Shown here piece after piece: positions 38,600 through 48,006 of a stretch of DNA of 64,000 nt (its first letter is position 1; the number at the start of each line of letters is the position of its first letter). The notes under the pieces were generated by a model. The model searched no databases. It was not told where the DNA came from and worked only from the letters and a program-made list of their open reading frames with translations. The translations under genes were made by a program, and so were the position numbers. The stretch comes from Closterium sp. NIES-65 (lineage: Eukaryota; Streptophyta; Zygnematophyceae; Desmidiales; Closteriaceae): the NCBI GenBank assembly GCA_948144175.1, contig CANXME010002096.1, forward strand, positions 1,674,001 through 1,738,000, written 5' to 3'.

Positions 38600-40888
38600 T
38601 CATGTCTTCACTGCTCCTGAAGTTGAGGCAATCTGATCCAGCCTCTCAGCTTCAGCCACTGACGCTATGTGCCTTTGAAATGGAGAAACAAATGTTACAG
38701 TAGGCGATGAGCCATGCTCTAAAGCGGACGGAAATGCCCTGCTGCTGCTGCTGCTACTGCTCGCGGAGTGCTGACGTCGATGCCTATGCTCCGCGGACCC
38801 GCCCAAAGCACCACTCAGTGACCCGCCCAGTGCATATGTCGGTTCCAGTTTCCCACTTCTCGCGCCTCGAGTTTCCCTAAGGCAATTCTCATTCGACGAT
38901 CGGGAGATTTCACCACGATCTCGCACCTCGATGCTGCGGCGGCGCGCTTGCTTCGTTTGCGCTGCCCCTTCCACCACCGGATTTAGGGTTGGCGCAAGCG
39001 GGCCCGAGTGCGCCGAAACGTGCGGGCTGGTCCATCCTCTAGGGTTCCGGTTGTGCTGGTAGTGCTGGAATAAGTCAACGCGGTCAACCCCCGCGTGTGG
39101 AGACTCAAGCGGACTCGCATGCGACGCACCGGTGTGGGGGCTCGTGAGCGGACTTGCGAACGACGCGCCGGCGTGGGGGCTCGGGAGCGGACTCGCGTTG
39201 GCTCTGCGCGCGACACGGCCACCTTTTGGCGTTACCGCACACGAGCCCAACCCCTCCCTCGAACCACCACCGTTCAACTCGTCGTCAATCTCACCCGCCC
39301 CGATCCCATCGTAACTGGCCCCGCTTGGGTTCCTCCGGTGTCCTTCCGCCCGTTCCTTAAGTCGCACCTCGCCTTCAAATCCCCCCTCGCGCCCGTCGTA
39401 ACTGGCCCCGCTCGGAATTCTCCGGTGTCCTTCTGCTGGCGGTGTCCTTACGCCGCCCCCAATTTCCCTTCCGCTTGCACTTCCGCGCCGCCTCTGCCCG
39501 CCCGCGCCCCTACTACTGCTGTCGTAGCAAACGCCTGTCGGATCGGCCGTCAAAGGGCTCGTCTGATCCTCGCTCGGCCGCCCCCGAAAAGATCCCTTCC
39601 GATGAGAACCCCCCCGACTAGACTCTCCCCGGAAAAGACTCTCTGGCGTAGACGCTTCCGGGATAGACGCTTCTGCATAAGCCTGTCCGCCGGCCGCTCT
39701 GGTGTCACTCGGGCCAGTTAAATCAGGATCTGATGGTGCACGAAGCTTCGGCTGAGTCAACGAGCGTCGTGGGAGACTGCATCCGCCGATCGCGCTGCTG
39801 CTGCTCCCGCCCAGATCCTGCTGGAAACCCGGGAAATCCGACGGCTGGGAGAACGTCCGACGCGATCGCTGCTTCGGAACCATGTGCATTGTGGCGTTTC
39901 GCGACAGCGGGGAACGCGCAGGCGGCCCACCGGCACCGCCGCCGCCTCCGCCGCCGCCGCGAGAGAAAGCGGCCGGCGACCGGCTCGGCGGCAGCGGTCC
40001 AGACCGAAACGCCACCGCATACAGATCTTCCGGGTACGAAAGATAGTCGTCGCCGTTGGCTCCTTCCCACGCAATCCTTCTGCTGCTTCCGCCGAACCCG
40101 CCGTTTCCGCCGCTAATACTTGCGCGACGACCACTCTTGCTCGAAGCGGGGAGAACCGCGACGCCGTAGAGATCCCCCTCCCCCACCGAATCGTTCTCCT
40201 CGCCGCCGTACTGGTCCGCCATCAAGCGACTCAGTCCCGTGGAAACGGGTGGCGCCGGACGCCCCGCGACAGCCGGGGAGCAAGGCTCCGCCACCGGCGC
40301 AAGCTCGAACGCGCGCTGCGCGGGAGTGGTGGTTTCAGTAACAGTGCCGTCGCCGATCCGCTCGCTCCCCCGCTGGTCTGTGAGCGAGCGACGAGGTCCG
40401 GTTCTTCGGGAATGCGCGGAATGGGTGTCAAGCGGCACGGTTTTGGCGCGACGCGAGCAGAATTCGACATCATCGCCCGTTAACGATCTCTCTGGGCAAG
40501 TTTGCGTTCCGTCAGGCGAGCCGTGCCTGCCCGCAGCTGGCTCGACCGCGGGAGAAGGCTCTGCTGACTCGAGATTGGGCAGGTCGAACGAGGATAGGTC
40601 CGCGGACGAACTGCTGCTTGGGCCAAGCCGGTGGGAGTTACTGGGGGAGGATAACGCCACGTCGGATGCATGTTTGACTGCGTTGACTTCGTCTGCAGCG
40701 ACGGAATCGGAGGCGACGACATCTGGAACGTCAATGGGAGCTTCACGGAAGTATATTTTGGGGAGGCTGTCGGCGCGGAAGCCGCGGGGAGCGCGGAGGT
40801 TAAAGCAGGTAACTTCGTCGCCGCAGCTGCGGTTTGACTGTCTGCGGGACCGACCTAATCCGCCCAACTTGACCCACTTTTTCGCCAT
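38600..40888 (-). CDS. Host gene 1: intrinsically disordered Ser/Arg/Gly-rich protein, unknown function
   Basis: One open frame of about 762 codons ending in TGA. Upstream in-frame ATGs exist at 40903 and 40894. I prefer 40888 because MAKKWVKLGG aligns with MKTWVELGGG of the upstream paralogue. No known domain. Conserved blocks shared with the paralogue: N-terminal CFNLRAPRGFRADSLPKIYF; a central GDLYGVAVLPAS then FRSGPLPP; RRTFSQPSDFPGFQQDLGG; RRSLTQPK; VDLFQHYQHNRNP; and a C-terminal block with PTYALGGSLSGALGGS and HIASVAEAERLD. Internal repeats are EGHRRxPSGASYDG (two copies) and a SPL-SPHAG unit (three to four copies near 39090-39200). RRxS sites suggest phosphorylation by basophilic kinases (inference). 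No signal peptide or membrane segment. The copia cluster begins 240 bp past its stop. Confidence 0.78.
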   Translation of the reverse strand: MAKKWVKLGGLGRSRRQSNRSCGDEVTCFNLRAPRGFRADSLPKIYFREAPIDVPDVVASDSVAADEVNAVKHASDVALSSPSNSHRLGPSSSSSADLSSFDLPNLESAEPSPAVEPAAGRHGSPDGTQTCPERSLTGDDVEFCSRRAKTVPLDTHSAHSRRTGPRRSLTDQRGSERIGDGTVTETTTPAQRAFELAPVAEPCSPAVAGRPAPPVSTGLSRLMADQYGGEENDSVGEGDLYGVAVLPASSKSGRRASISGGNGGFGGSSRRIAWEGANGDDYLSYPEDLYAVAFRSGPLPPSRSPAAFSRGGGGGGGGAGGPPARSPLSRNATMHMVPKQRSRRTFSQPSDFPGFQQDLGGSSSSAIGGCSLPRRSLTQPKLRAPSDPDLTGPSDTRAAGGQAYAEASIPEASTPESLFRGESSRGGSHRKGSFRGRPSEDQTSPLTADPTGVCYDSSSRGAGGQRRRGSASGREIGGGVRTPPAEGHRRIPSGASYDGREGGFEGEVRLKERAEGHRRNPSGASYDGIGAGEIDDELNGGGSREGLGSCAVTPKGGRVARRANASPLPSPHAGASFASPLTSPHTGASHASPLESPHAGVDRVDLFQHYQHNRNPRGWTSPHVSAHSGPLAPTLNPVVEGAAQTKQARRRSIEVRDRGEISRSSNENCLRETRGARSGKLEPTYALGGSLSGALGGSAEHRHRRQHSASSSSSSSRAFPSALEHGSSPTVTFVSPFQRHIASVAEAERLDQIASTSGAVKT

Positions 40889-40924
40889 GTCCATTGGGAT
40901 CAAACGATTGCTAGGCTTCGTCTA

Positions 40925-42689
40925 GCCTCCTTCGCTATACTTCCACGTCAGGGATATGCTGCCTACAGAATCGGCCAAGACACACATCACTCGATATTCA
41001 GAGCTTCGTTAGTATTTGACAAGTTGAGTTGTGACGGGTTAGGGGGCAAGCGATCAGCGTACAGTACGGCGCAGTTGAAGGCGTAATCGAAGTTTTTTCG
41101 GAACATTCATGAATTTGACAAAGACCTAAGTGCATAAGAGAGGTCATGGCGTGAAGCTGTGCTTTGTAGTTGGTCTCCAGCTTTCGCTTCTACACCGCGT
41201 GGCCTCATCGAATGCACAAACAAAAACCCACAGTTGTACAGTTGGTTTCTGTACAGAAACGACCATGGGGGAGTGTCCCTTGGTGGATACTAGAGGGTGC
41301 CCAAAACGAAAAACCGCAAATTTCAATAAGACGAGGCAAATGCAAAAGCTTCTCACAGCTGCTTTGTGCGCTAAATCGTTTCCAGAATCTGCGAGTTCTC
41401 GATCCGTTGGGTGTTTCTTTGTGAAGGACGCCATCCCAACCCTACTGGAAGAGGAATTCGCTTTCGTTCACGATTGTTGAGAAGCGCCAAGGGCAGGCAC
41501 CCACCCACCCAATGCGAACCAACTCGACTTGTTTATTACAGTAGTGTACTTGCACGGTTTATTGCGGTCTGAAGGCAGTTTGTCCTTTGTAGACCGGCTT
41601 GTCTAAATCCTTCAAAAAATACTGGTCGTGACGCTCACTGCATCCATGGGTTGTGGGGAAAGCATGCGCATGATTTCTGGAACTCACCAATGGCTGGTGT
41701 TCAGAGCTGACTTGACACCATTGGTTCGGTGCGACCATCAGGGACCACAGGCTGCTTCAGGGTTTTCTCCCTCTCGACTGGTTCCTGGATGGAGTCGACC
41801 GACCAACGTGTCGTCGTTATCAACGACTGCCAGCCAGGATTACCTGTGGTAACGAAGCGGGCAGTTCTTCTGTTCGACTTGTAGTAAAAGGAAACGACTC
41901 TTCCTTCCAAATTTCAGCAGCAGCAACATTGCATGCAGTGGTTTGCAGCAAACGCTACTTGAATGAGTAGGCCTTTCAGCGGCACCATGCCGAAGGGAGT
42001 GGCTGCTATGAAACCGAACAAACTCCAGCCTTTTGGCACAAATATCCTGCAATGATTCCTCTCGAGTGATGGGCTACCCTTGAAACAGACTGCGTGCGCG
42101 CCATCGTCATTGGCTTTCGCCACGCAAAATCCACGAAGTCACTGCAAGAAATGCGCTGTGACTGTTGAAACACACGGTTTGTTGGACGCCATTTTGCGAC
42201 CCATCAGAATTCCGTTATAGAGCAAGCAGCTGAAGTAGACACCGCGGGAACAAAATTGCTTAGGGGTCTTCAGTTCACAAAGTTGATGGAGGACGATCTG
42301 GATATAATAAGCTAGAATCTTAAGGACAGCAAGCTTACGTAGAATTTACACACCTATCGAGGAGGCTGTTATACAGGGTACATGGGGGACCTGCAACAAC
42401 GGCCTCCACGCTGTCAACCGTCTGGTGCACTGCACTCTCCGCTGTATCGGGCGGGAACAATAGAGATCACAGTTGGATTCGTTTTGTAGAAACGCATCTC
42501 AAGCCAACACCCCACAGACCTCCTTCACACAATCACCTCACATTCATCCCCTCACATCACCGTGATTGTGTTCCTCACTGCCCTTGAGTGATTCTCAGAC
42601 CATGCAGCATGTGCGCGTCTAGCGACCACCAAAGCCAGCAGCAGGTTAGGCGGTGTTGAGGGAGGGAGGTCAACTGTCCACCCGTCTAG
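40925..42689. other. Intergenic stretch between the two paralogues
   Basis: About 1.76 kb with no supported gene, RNA or repeat. It must hold the promoter of gene 1 and the 3' end of gene 2. Short frames at 41130-41480 and elsewhere have no recognisable content. Confidence 0.5.
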
Positions 42690-45633
42690 TCAGCCTGACG
42701 ACAGGATAGCCAGCCGATCTAACCTCTCTGCTTCAGCCACCGACTGTATATGCCTTTCGAACGACGAAACGTAAGTTACATGATGAGACGAGTAGCGCTC
42801 AATCGTGTACGAAAACACTCCGCTGCTGCTGGTGGAATGCTGGCGGCGGTGGTGCACAATCGGAGACCCGCCAAAAGCGCCGCCCAGAGAACCGCCCATC
42901 GCGTACGTCGGCCCGAGCTTTCGAGGTCCCTGAGTTCCCGCGCCGCAATCGCGGCTAATCCTCTCCTTCGGAGCTCGCTCATTCGGCGTCGGCGATCGAC
43001 AGACCTCCGGCCGTTGGTCGTTGGCCGTTGGCGCGGCCCCGCGCCGCAAAATGTGGCGGATTGATCCAAACCGCTTTGCGCCAAGTACGGGCTGCTCCGC
43101 GCGCTAGGGTTCCGGTTGTGCTGGTAGTGCTGGAACAGGTCAAGCCGGTCAACGCGGTCAACGCCGGCATGCGGAGCCACGAGCGGACTCCCTTGCGTCG
43201 CGCGGTCAACTCCGCGGGAGTGGGGACTCCCGCCGTTAATACTCGTCGTCATAGTCGTCGTAGTACCGCCCCTACTTGTAGCGCTTCGAGAAACACCGCG
43301 ACTCGTGTGGTAAGGGCTCGTGCTGCCCGCGGCTAGAGTTAGACCGCGTCTCGGGGGAGTCTCGGATCCGCCGCAGCCGAACAGCTTGCTCGCGTCGCGG
43401 CTGAAGTCGTCGGCCTCCGAAACACTGCGACTTTCTTCGCGGCGCTCGGCGTAGGAGTAAGCGCCGCTCCCGCGGCTCAGGTGTCTCCTGTGCCTCGCGC
43501 CCGACACTCCCGCCGCCGCTGCCACTGTCGCTGGCCCCGCGTGACGCGAATCGCCGTAGCTGCTATCTTCGCTTCCTCCGTGTTCGCTTCCTATTCCGCT
43601 TCCGCGTCCGCTACGGCTTCCGCCTTCGCTTCTTCCGCCTCCACCTCCGCCTCCGCAACCTCCTCCGCCACCGCTTCCGCCTCCGCTTATGTGCTGCCGC
43701 TGCCCGCTGTGCCCTCGGCCAATGCCGCTGCCGCCATCGTGGCAATCGCCTTTCAAAGGCCCTTGGAAAAGCCCGGGGCTCATCTGATGATCCTCGCTCC
43801 GACGATGCTCGTGCAAAGATCCGCCGCCTAGATGACACCTGCTCGAGTGGCACCGCCCCGGGGTAGCCCCCCCCCGGGTACTGATATGTAGTATGCCCGC
43901 AATCCGTCGCGGCGCGGCAGCTCCTGCCGGTTACCAAGCTGGTGCACGGGCCAATAGAAAGCGGCGCGGGCACGCGGGTTTTTGGCTGCGTCATCGACCG
44001 TTTGGACATCCCGCATCCGTCGGCGCCGTTTCCGCCGCTCCCGCCGCCTCTGCCGCCGTTACTATCGCCGCTGCTGTAGGCAGCGGGACGTGATTCTCCT
44101 GGCGAGTTAAACCCTCTGAATGGACTCGCGAAACTGAGTGGGCTCGCGAAGCCATCGTGATCGCTGAACGCAGGCTGCTGCGTGTGGACTCTCAGCGGCG
44201 AGTCGCTGTCCATTCTTTCGACGAACACTACGCGTTTGGTGTTGCCACTCCCGCCGCCGCAGATGGCGCCGACGCCTCCGAGATCCTGCTTGAACCCGGG
44301 GAAATCGGGCGGTTGAGAGAGTGTTCGCCGCGAACGACGCTGCGCAATTTCATGAGAATCAAGAGTGGCGATTCGCGATAGCAGAGACCCCGTGGGATGG
44401 TGACGCGACGACAGCGAAGACCCCGTGAGATGGTGTCGCATCGATTGCGGAGACTGCATGAACTGAGGTCGCGAACGAAACGGAGACTTCGTGAGATGGT
44501 GCCGCGTCGACACCGGGGATTCCGCGAGCGTGGGGTAGTACCCACCATCGGCATGAAGCGATGATTCCGAGGCCGTTTTTACCGGGAAATATCCAGCAAG
44601 TGACCGGCCGCGGCTCGCGGAGGCCGTGGGCGGGAGCGGCCCGGAGCGAAACGTAGTACCGTGCGGCGGATTGTGGTAGTCGGGGGAGAAATCGTCGACG
44701 CTGCCGAGTTTCCCGCGATTCGCGGGCAGAACGACTGGACCGTAAAGGTCTCCTTCCGAGTGGAAGCGCACGTTTCCTCCGCCGTCGCTGTCGCTGCCGT
44801 CATCGCCGCCGTAGAGGTCGTGAATGAGGCGAGTCAATCCCGCAGCAACCGGCGAGCACCCCGCGGCAACTGGGGAGGCGCCGGCTCCGGAGGAAAAAGG
44901 ATGCGCCGAAAGCGCGGAGAACACTACCGCAGGCGGATCGAATTCCTTTGACAAGCTGTTAAGACTACCCGACCCTCCTCTCCATGGCGTGACGTGCCGG
45001 TGACGCGCTCCGGCGACTCGTACCGGCGACGAGCTGATGGGGCAGATCTGAGATACGTCAGGCGACCCGTGCCTGCGCCGCGAAGAAGCAGCTTCTCTGG
45101 TCGCGCCGCGGCGACCGCTGCCAGACTCTGGATCTGGATTCTCCGAGGCTGGAGTTTCCGATGCTTCAGTGTCGCTGTTGGTAGCCGTCGCCGCATGATC
45201 AGGTGGGCATGGGCGGGAGTTTCCGGAGCTGGGATTGCTTTCGGGCTGTAGCTGCACTTGTGAGCTACAGGTCTCCGGTGTGTGGATCACGGTGCCGCGC
45301 CGGTTGGTGGCAGCAGCGGTAACCGCCACCGCGTCATGGTCTTGGTCCGCACAGGTGCAGTTGCTGCTGCGGGAATCATCCGGGGCCGCGAAGCAGGAGG
45401 GGCGCATCCTGTCTGCTTTCCGCAGAAGCGGAATCGTCATGCGCGGGGGAGACGCAGGAGTTGGGGACAGCTGGGTAGGGAGCCTCGCAGAAGAAGATTC
45501 TGGGAATAGTGTCGGAGCGAAAGCCGCGAGGAGCGCTGAGGGAGAAGCAGCCGCCGCTGCTTGCGGCTTTGTTGCAGCTGGCGGGGGATTGCCGGCGCGT
45601 GCGGCCGCCGCCTAGTTCGACCCACGTTTTCAT
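42690..45633 (-). pseudogene. Host gene 2: paralogue of gene 1, split across frames
   Basis: The start MKTWVELGGG at 45633 and the end VAEAERLDRLAILSSG with TGA at 42690 both align with gene 1, but the coding path changes frame three times. Frame i covers 45633 to about 45430 (CFSLSAPRGFRSDTIPRIFF). Frame ii covers about 45440 to 43840 (GDLYGPVVLPAN, FRSGPLPP, RRTLSQPPDFPGFKQDLGG, KRSMTQPK). Frame iii covers about 43830 to 43050 (Ser/Gly-rich, VDRLDLFQHYQHNRNP). Frame iv covers 43049 to 42690 (PTYAMGGSLGGAFGGS). No GT-AG intron explains the first change. The second falls next to a C8 run at 43867-43874. Either a pseudogene or consensus errors in GC-rich DNA; strong block conservation through all frames argues that the decay is recent or only apparent. 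Confidence 0.72.
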
Positions 45634-46297
45634 GGTGGCTGAGATAGCGTAATTTTACCAGGTATCTATCTTACAGAGTGCAAAGTTAGAATCGTGAGAA
45701 CGGTCTTTATGGCTGCTGTCCAAGGTCTAAAGGTGTTTTTTGAGAGGGTGCACTTTCGGTGCTCTGGAGTGGCATGTGTTGCTATTTTTGGGATGCGAGG
45801 TAGTCAAGTCCCTTCTCATAGGGCATCTCGCCATGCCCAACGCAGGTTGACGGTTCGCCCGAACCAAACACATCCGCCCCAGACCGTACTGAACCACATC
45901 GTCATTTTGAAGGATAGATGTACATTGTTTGTGAATTTATGCGGCACATGACATGGGTGGAGAGAAGCGAGAGGCTATGCTTCATGCATGGGAGATCGGA
46001 AATCTGTGGAGATCAGGGAGGTGGCTCACTTCCCCGTGCACCCTGGAATGAAGGCAAGGGCTCACCGGCTGGTTTCGGAAATGTCTCTGACTGCAGCTCG
46101 CAGCTCAAAACCCAGTCCACTTCACCCTTTTAGTACAGCATCTGAATTTGAATTCAACATTCGCTGGCGTTTTTAGTTCTCAACCAGGGCAAATTTTTGG
46201 ATTTGACATACCCTTAAGATCAGTGTACCCCTAGCTCAAAAAACTGATTATCAGTGTGACCCCCTATAGAAAAACTTTCCCATCAGGGTATTCTTAA
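45634..46297. other. Upstream region of host gene 2
   Basis: About 660 bp with no supported gene. Its right end (46205-46297) is AT-rich and contains the iterated ATCAG(T/G)GT motif interrupted by the gypsy insertion. Confidence 0.5.
46205..46297. repeat. ATCAG(T/G)GT motif tract, left part
   Basis: Three copies (ATCAGTGTA, ATCAGTGTG, ATCAGGGTA), one within the palindrome ACTGATTATCAGT. The tract continues on the far side of the gypsy element at 51878. Confidence 0.6.
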
Positions 46298-46302
46298 CTT
46301 TC

Positions 46303-46646
46303 TGTAAGGAAATTCCCTTTTCCTTACTTCGCGTCCCTGCTCAACGCGTACATCACTGTAGCACCTCAGTCAGCACCGTTACCACTCGCGACCATCGCAT
46401 CATTCATCATCCCGCCCTTTTCGCACATCGCATCCCGACCTCACGGCTCGGCTGGTAACCCGCGCTCCGGGCCTACGCTTCGACACTTTCCCAACCTCAG
46501 TCCCAGGCTCGTCGCGCGACAACCACAGTCCATTACCGTTACCACTATTGCTTCGCTATATAATCCTTCGCTCATGCCTTCGCTCATTTTGTACTCCTGC
46601 TTCGATAGTGCAATTCTCGTTCGTTCACTCAATTGCACTCGTAACA
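46303..46646 (+). repeat. 5' LTR of the gypsy chromovirus
   Basis: 344 bp; carries TATATAA at 46557-46563, a plausible TATA box, so the transcript would start near 46585-46595. Confidence 0.95.
46557..46563 (+). promoter_or_regulatory. TATA box in the gypsy LTR
   Basis: TATATAA, about 90 bp before the end of the 344-bp LTR, the usual place for the U3 core promoter. The identical copy in the 3' LTR is at 51776-51782. Confidence 0.6.
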
Positions 46647-46827
46647 CTTGGTATTCAGAGCCTACGATCTCATCTCGGACCGCATCCACACCTTCGCTTC
46701 CCACTATCTCAATTTTTGGGGGGGGTAGACGTCTCTCAGCGATACAGCACCGCCGCTCGTAGTGCTCTCTCGGAAGCACGCACGGCCACGACTGAGGCTC
46801 TCGCTGAGCTTGCCCGACACCCCTGCC

Positions 46828-48006
46828 ATGGCTGATTTCACTATCGCCACGTTGACGCAGGAGCAACTCGATCGTCTCGTGCGACAGCTGGAGGAATCAG
46901 CGCTCGAAATCGCGACGCTCACGGCGGAACGTGACTCCGCCCGTCAACAGTCAACGGTGAACGCTCCGACAACTTCCCAAGCGCCAACCAATGTTTCTGT
47001 CCATTCGGAGGAGCCGATTGTTATCTCATCCGGCACACCAACGCAAAACAACAGCACGGGACAGCGCTCAGGCGCAGCCAGTGACGGCGCAGCCCAACCG
47101 ATGCCCGGCATGGGAGGGAACAGGAATGCATCAAGCCCACGGGAGCCCCGAGAAGCCCGTCGGCACGTGGAGTTTGCGATGACAAGTGGAGGGAACGCCA
47201 CGATGGCCCCAATGCCACTCAAGCCGCAACGCCCGCCCTGCTTCGACCCAAGCCAACGCGGTGGCCCGACAGTTCAATCGTGGGTCTTCACGATGAACGT
47301 GTTTTTCGACGCCAACTACGTCGAGTCGGACGCCGCCAAGATTCGGTATGCAGTTTCACTACTCAGGGGCCCCGCCATGGACTGGTGGCGAGTCATCGTG
47401 ACATCGCCACGCGCCTACGAGCCACCGCCGCACGAGGAAGGGCCCTCGGGTCCAGCTGTCACCTGGAGTTCGTTCTGCGAAACAGCCCAATATAGCACGT
47501 GGGATGCGTGGTGCGCAGGGCTTCGGGCACGTTTTGAGCCGATCGCGGCTTCTATTTCGGCGCGTCAGAAACTGCGCACTTGGCGCCAGCTCGGGTCGGT
47601 CCAAGACTACACCAGCGGTTTTCTCGCACTTTGCGAACAGGTCGGCTACATGCACGAGGCGGAGCGGGTGGACCGTTACGTCGGCAGACTGAAGCCGGAC
47701 ATATCGCACGAGATAATGCTACGCGGGCTATCGAATTTCAACGAAATCCTCGCGCTCGCCGAGAAAATCGATATCCTACGCCGACCGAGACCGGGGTCCT
47801 ATTTCGGACATCGTCCTCGGGGACTGATCGAGCACGCCACCGTACATGCCGTCGCAACGAATGCAGCTGCCACGCCATTTAGAGGGCGCTGCTTTGCTTG
47901 CAACCGGCCGGGCCATCGCAAGAGCGAATGTCCAGAAGAGCTGAGGCGTCGAGGAGCAGAGCAGGGGAGGGAGTCTCAGAGGCAGGGAAACGCCAGCAGT
48001 CAGTAG
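46828..48006 (+). CDS. gag: Gypsy gag polyprotein
   Basis: 392 codons from MADFTIATL. An earlier in-frame ATG exists at 46762, but this start precedes a coiled-coil-like LTQEQLDRLVRQLEE. The retrotransposon gag core is at about residues 130-300 (SWVFTMNVFFDANY, RQKLRTWRQLGSVQDYTSGF, YVGRLKPDISHEI). One CCHC zinc knuckle, CFACNRPGHRKSEC, lies near the end. It forms the virus-like particle and binds the genomic RNA. The stop TAG at 48004 lies inside the hairpin of the frameshift signal. Full length, no damage. Confidence 0.93.
   Translation: MADFTIATLTQEQLDRLVRQLEESALEIATLTAERDSARQQSTVNAPTTSQAPTNVSVHSEEPIVISSGTPTQNNSTGQRSGAASDGAAQPMPGMGGNRNASSPREPREARRHVEFAMTSGGNATMAPMPLKPQRPPCFDPSQRGGPTVQSWVFTMNVFFDANYVESDAAKIRYAVSLLRGPAMDWWRVIVTSPRAYEPPPHEEGPSGPAVTWSSFCETAQYSTWDAWCAGLRARFEPIAASISARQKLRTWRQLGSVQDYTSGFLALCEQVGYMHEAERVDRYVGRLKPDISHEIMLRGLSNFNEILALAEKIDILRRPRPGSYFGHRPRGLIEHATVHAVATNAAATPFRGRCFACNRPGHRKSECPEELRRRGAEQGRESQRQGNASSQ

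Noticed and set aside
38600-40925. Plus-strand frames up to 228 codons opposite host gene 1
   Set aside because: They are antisense shadows in GC-rich DNA; the minus-strand frame is longer and its motifs recur in the paralogue.
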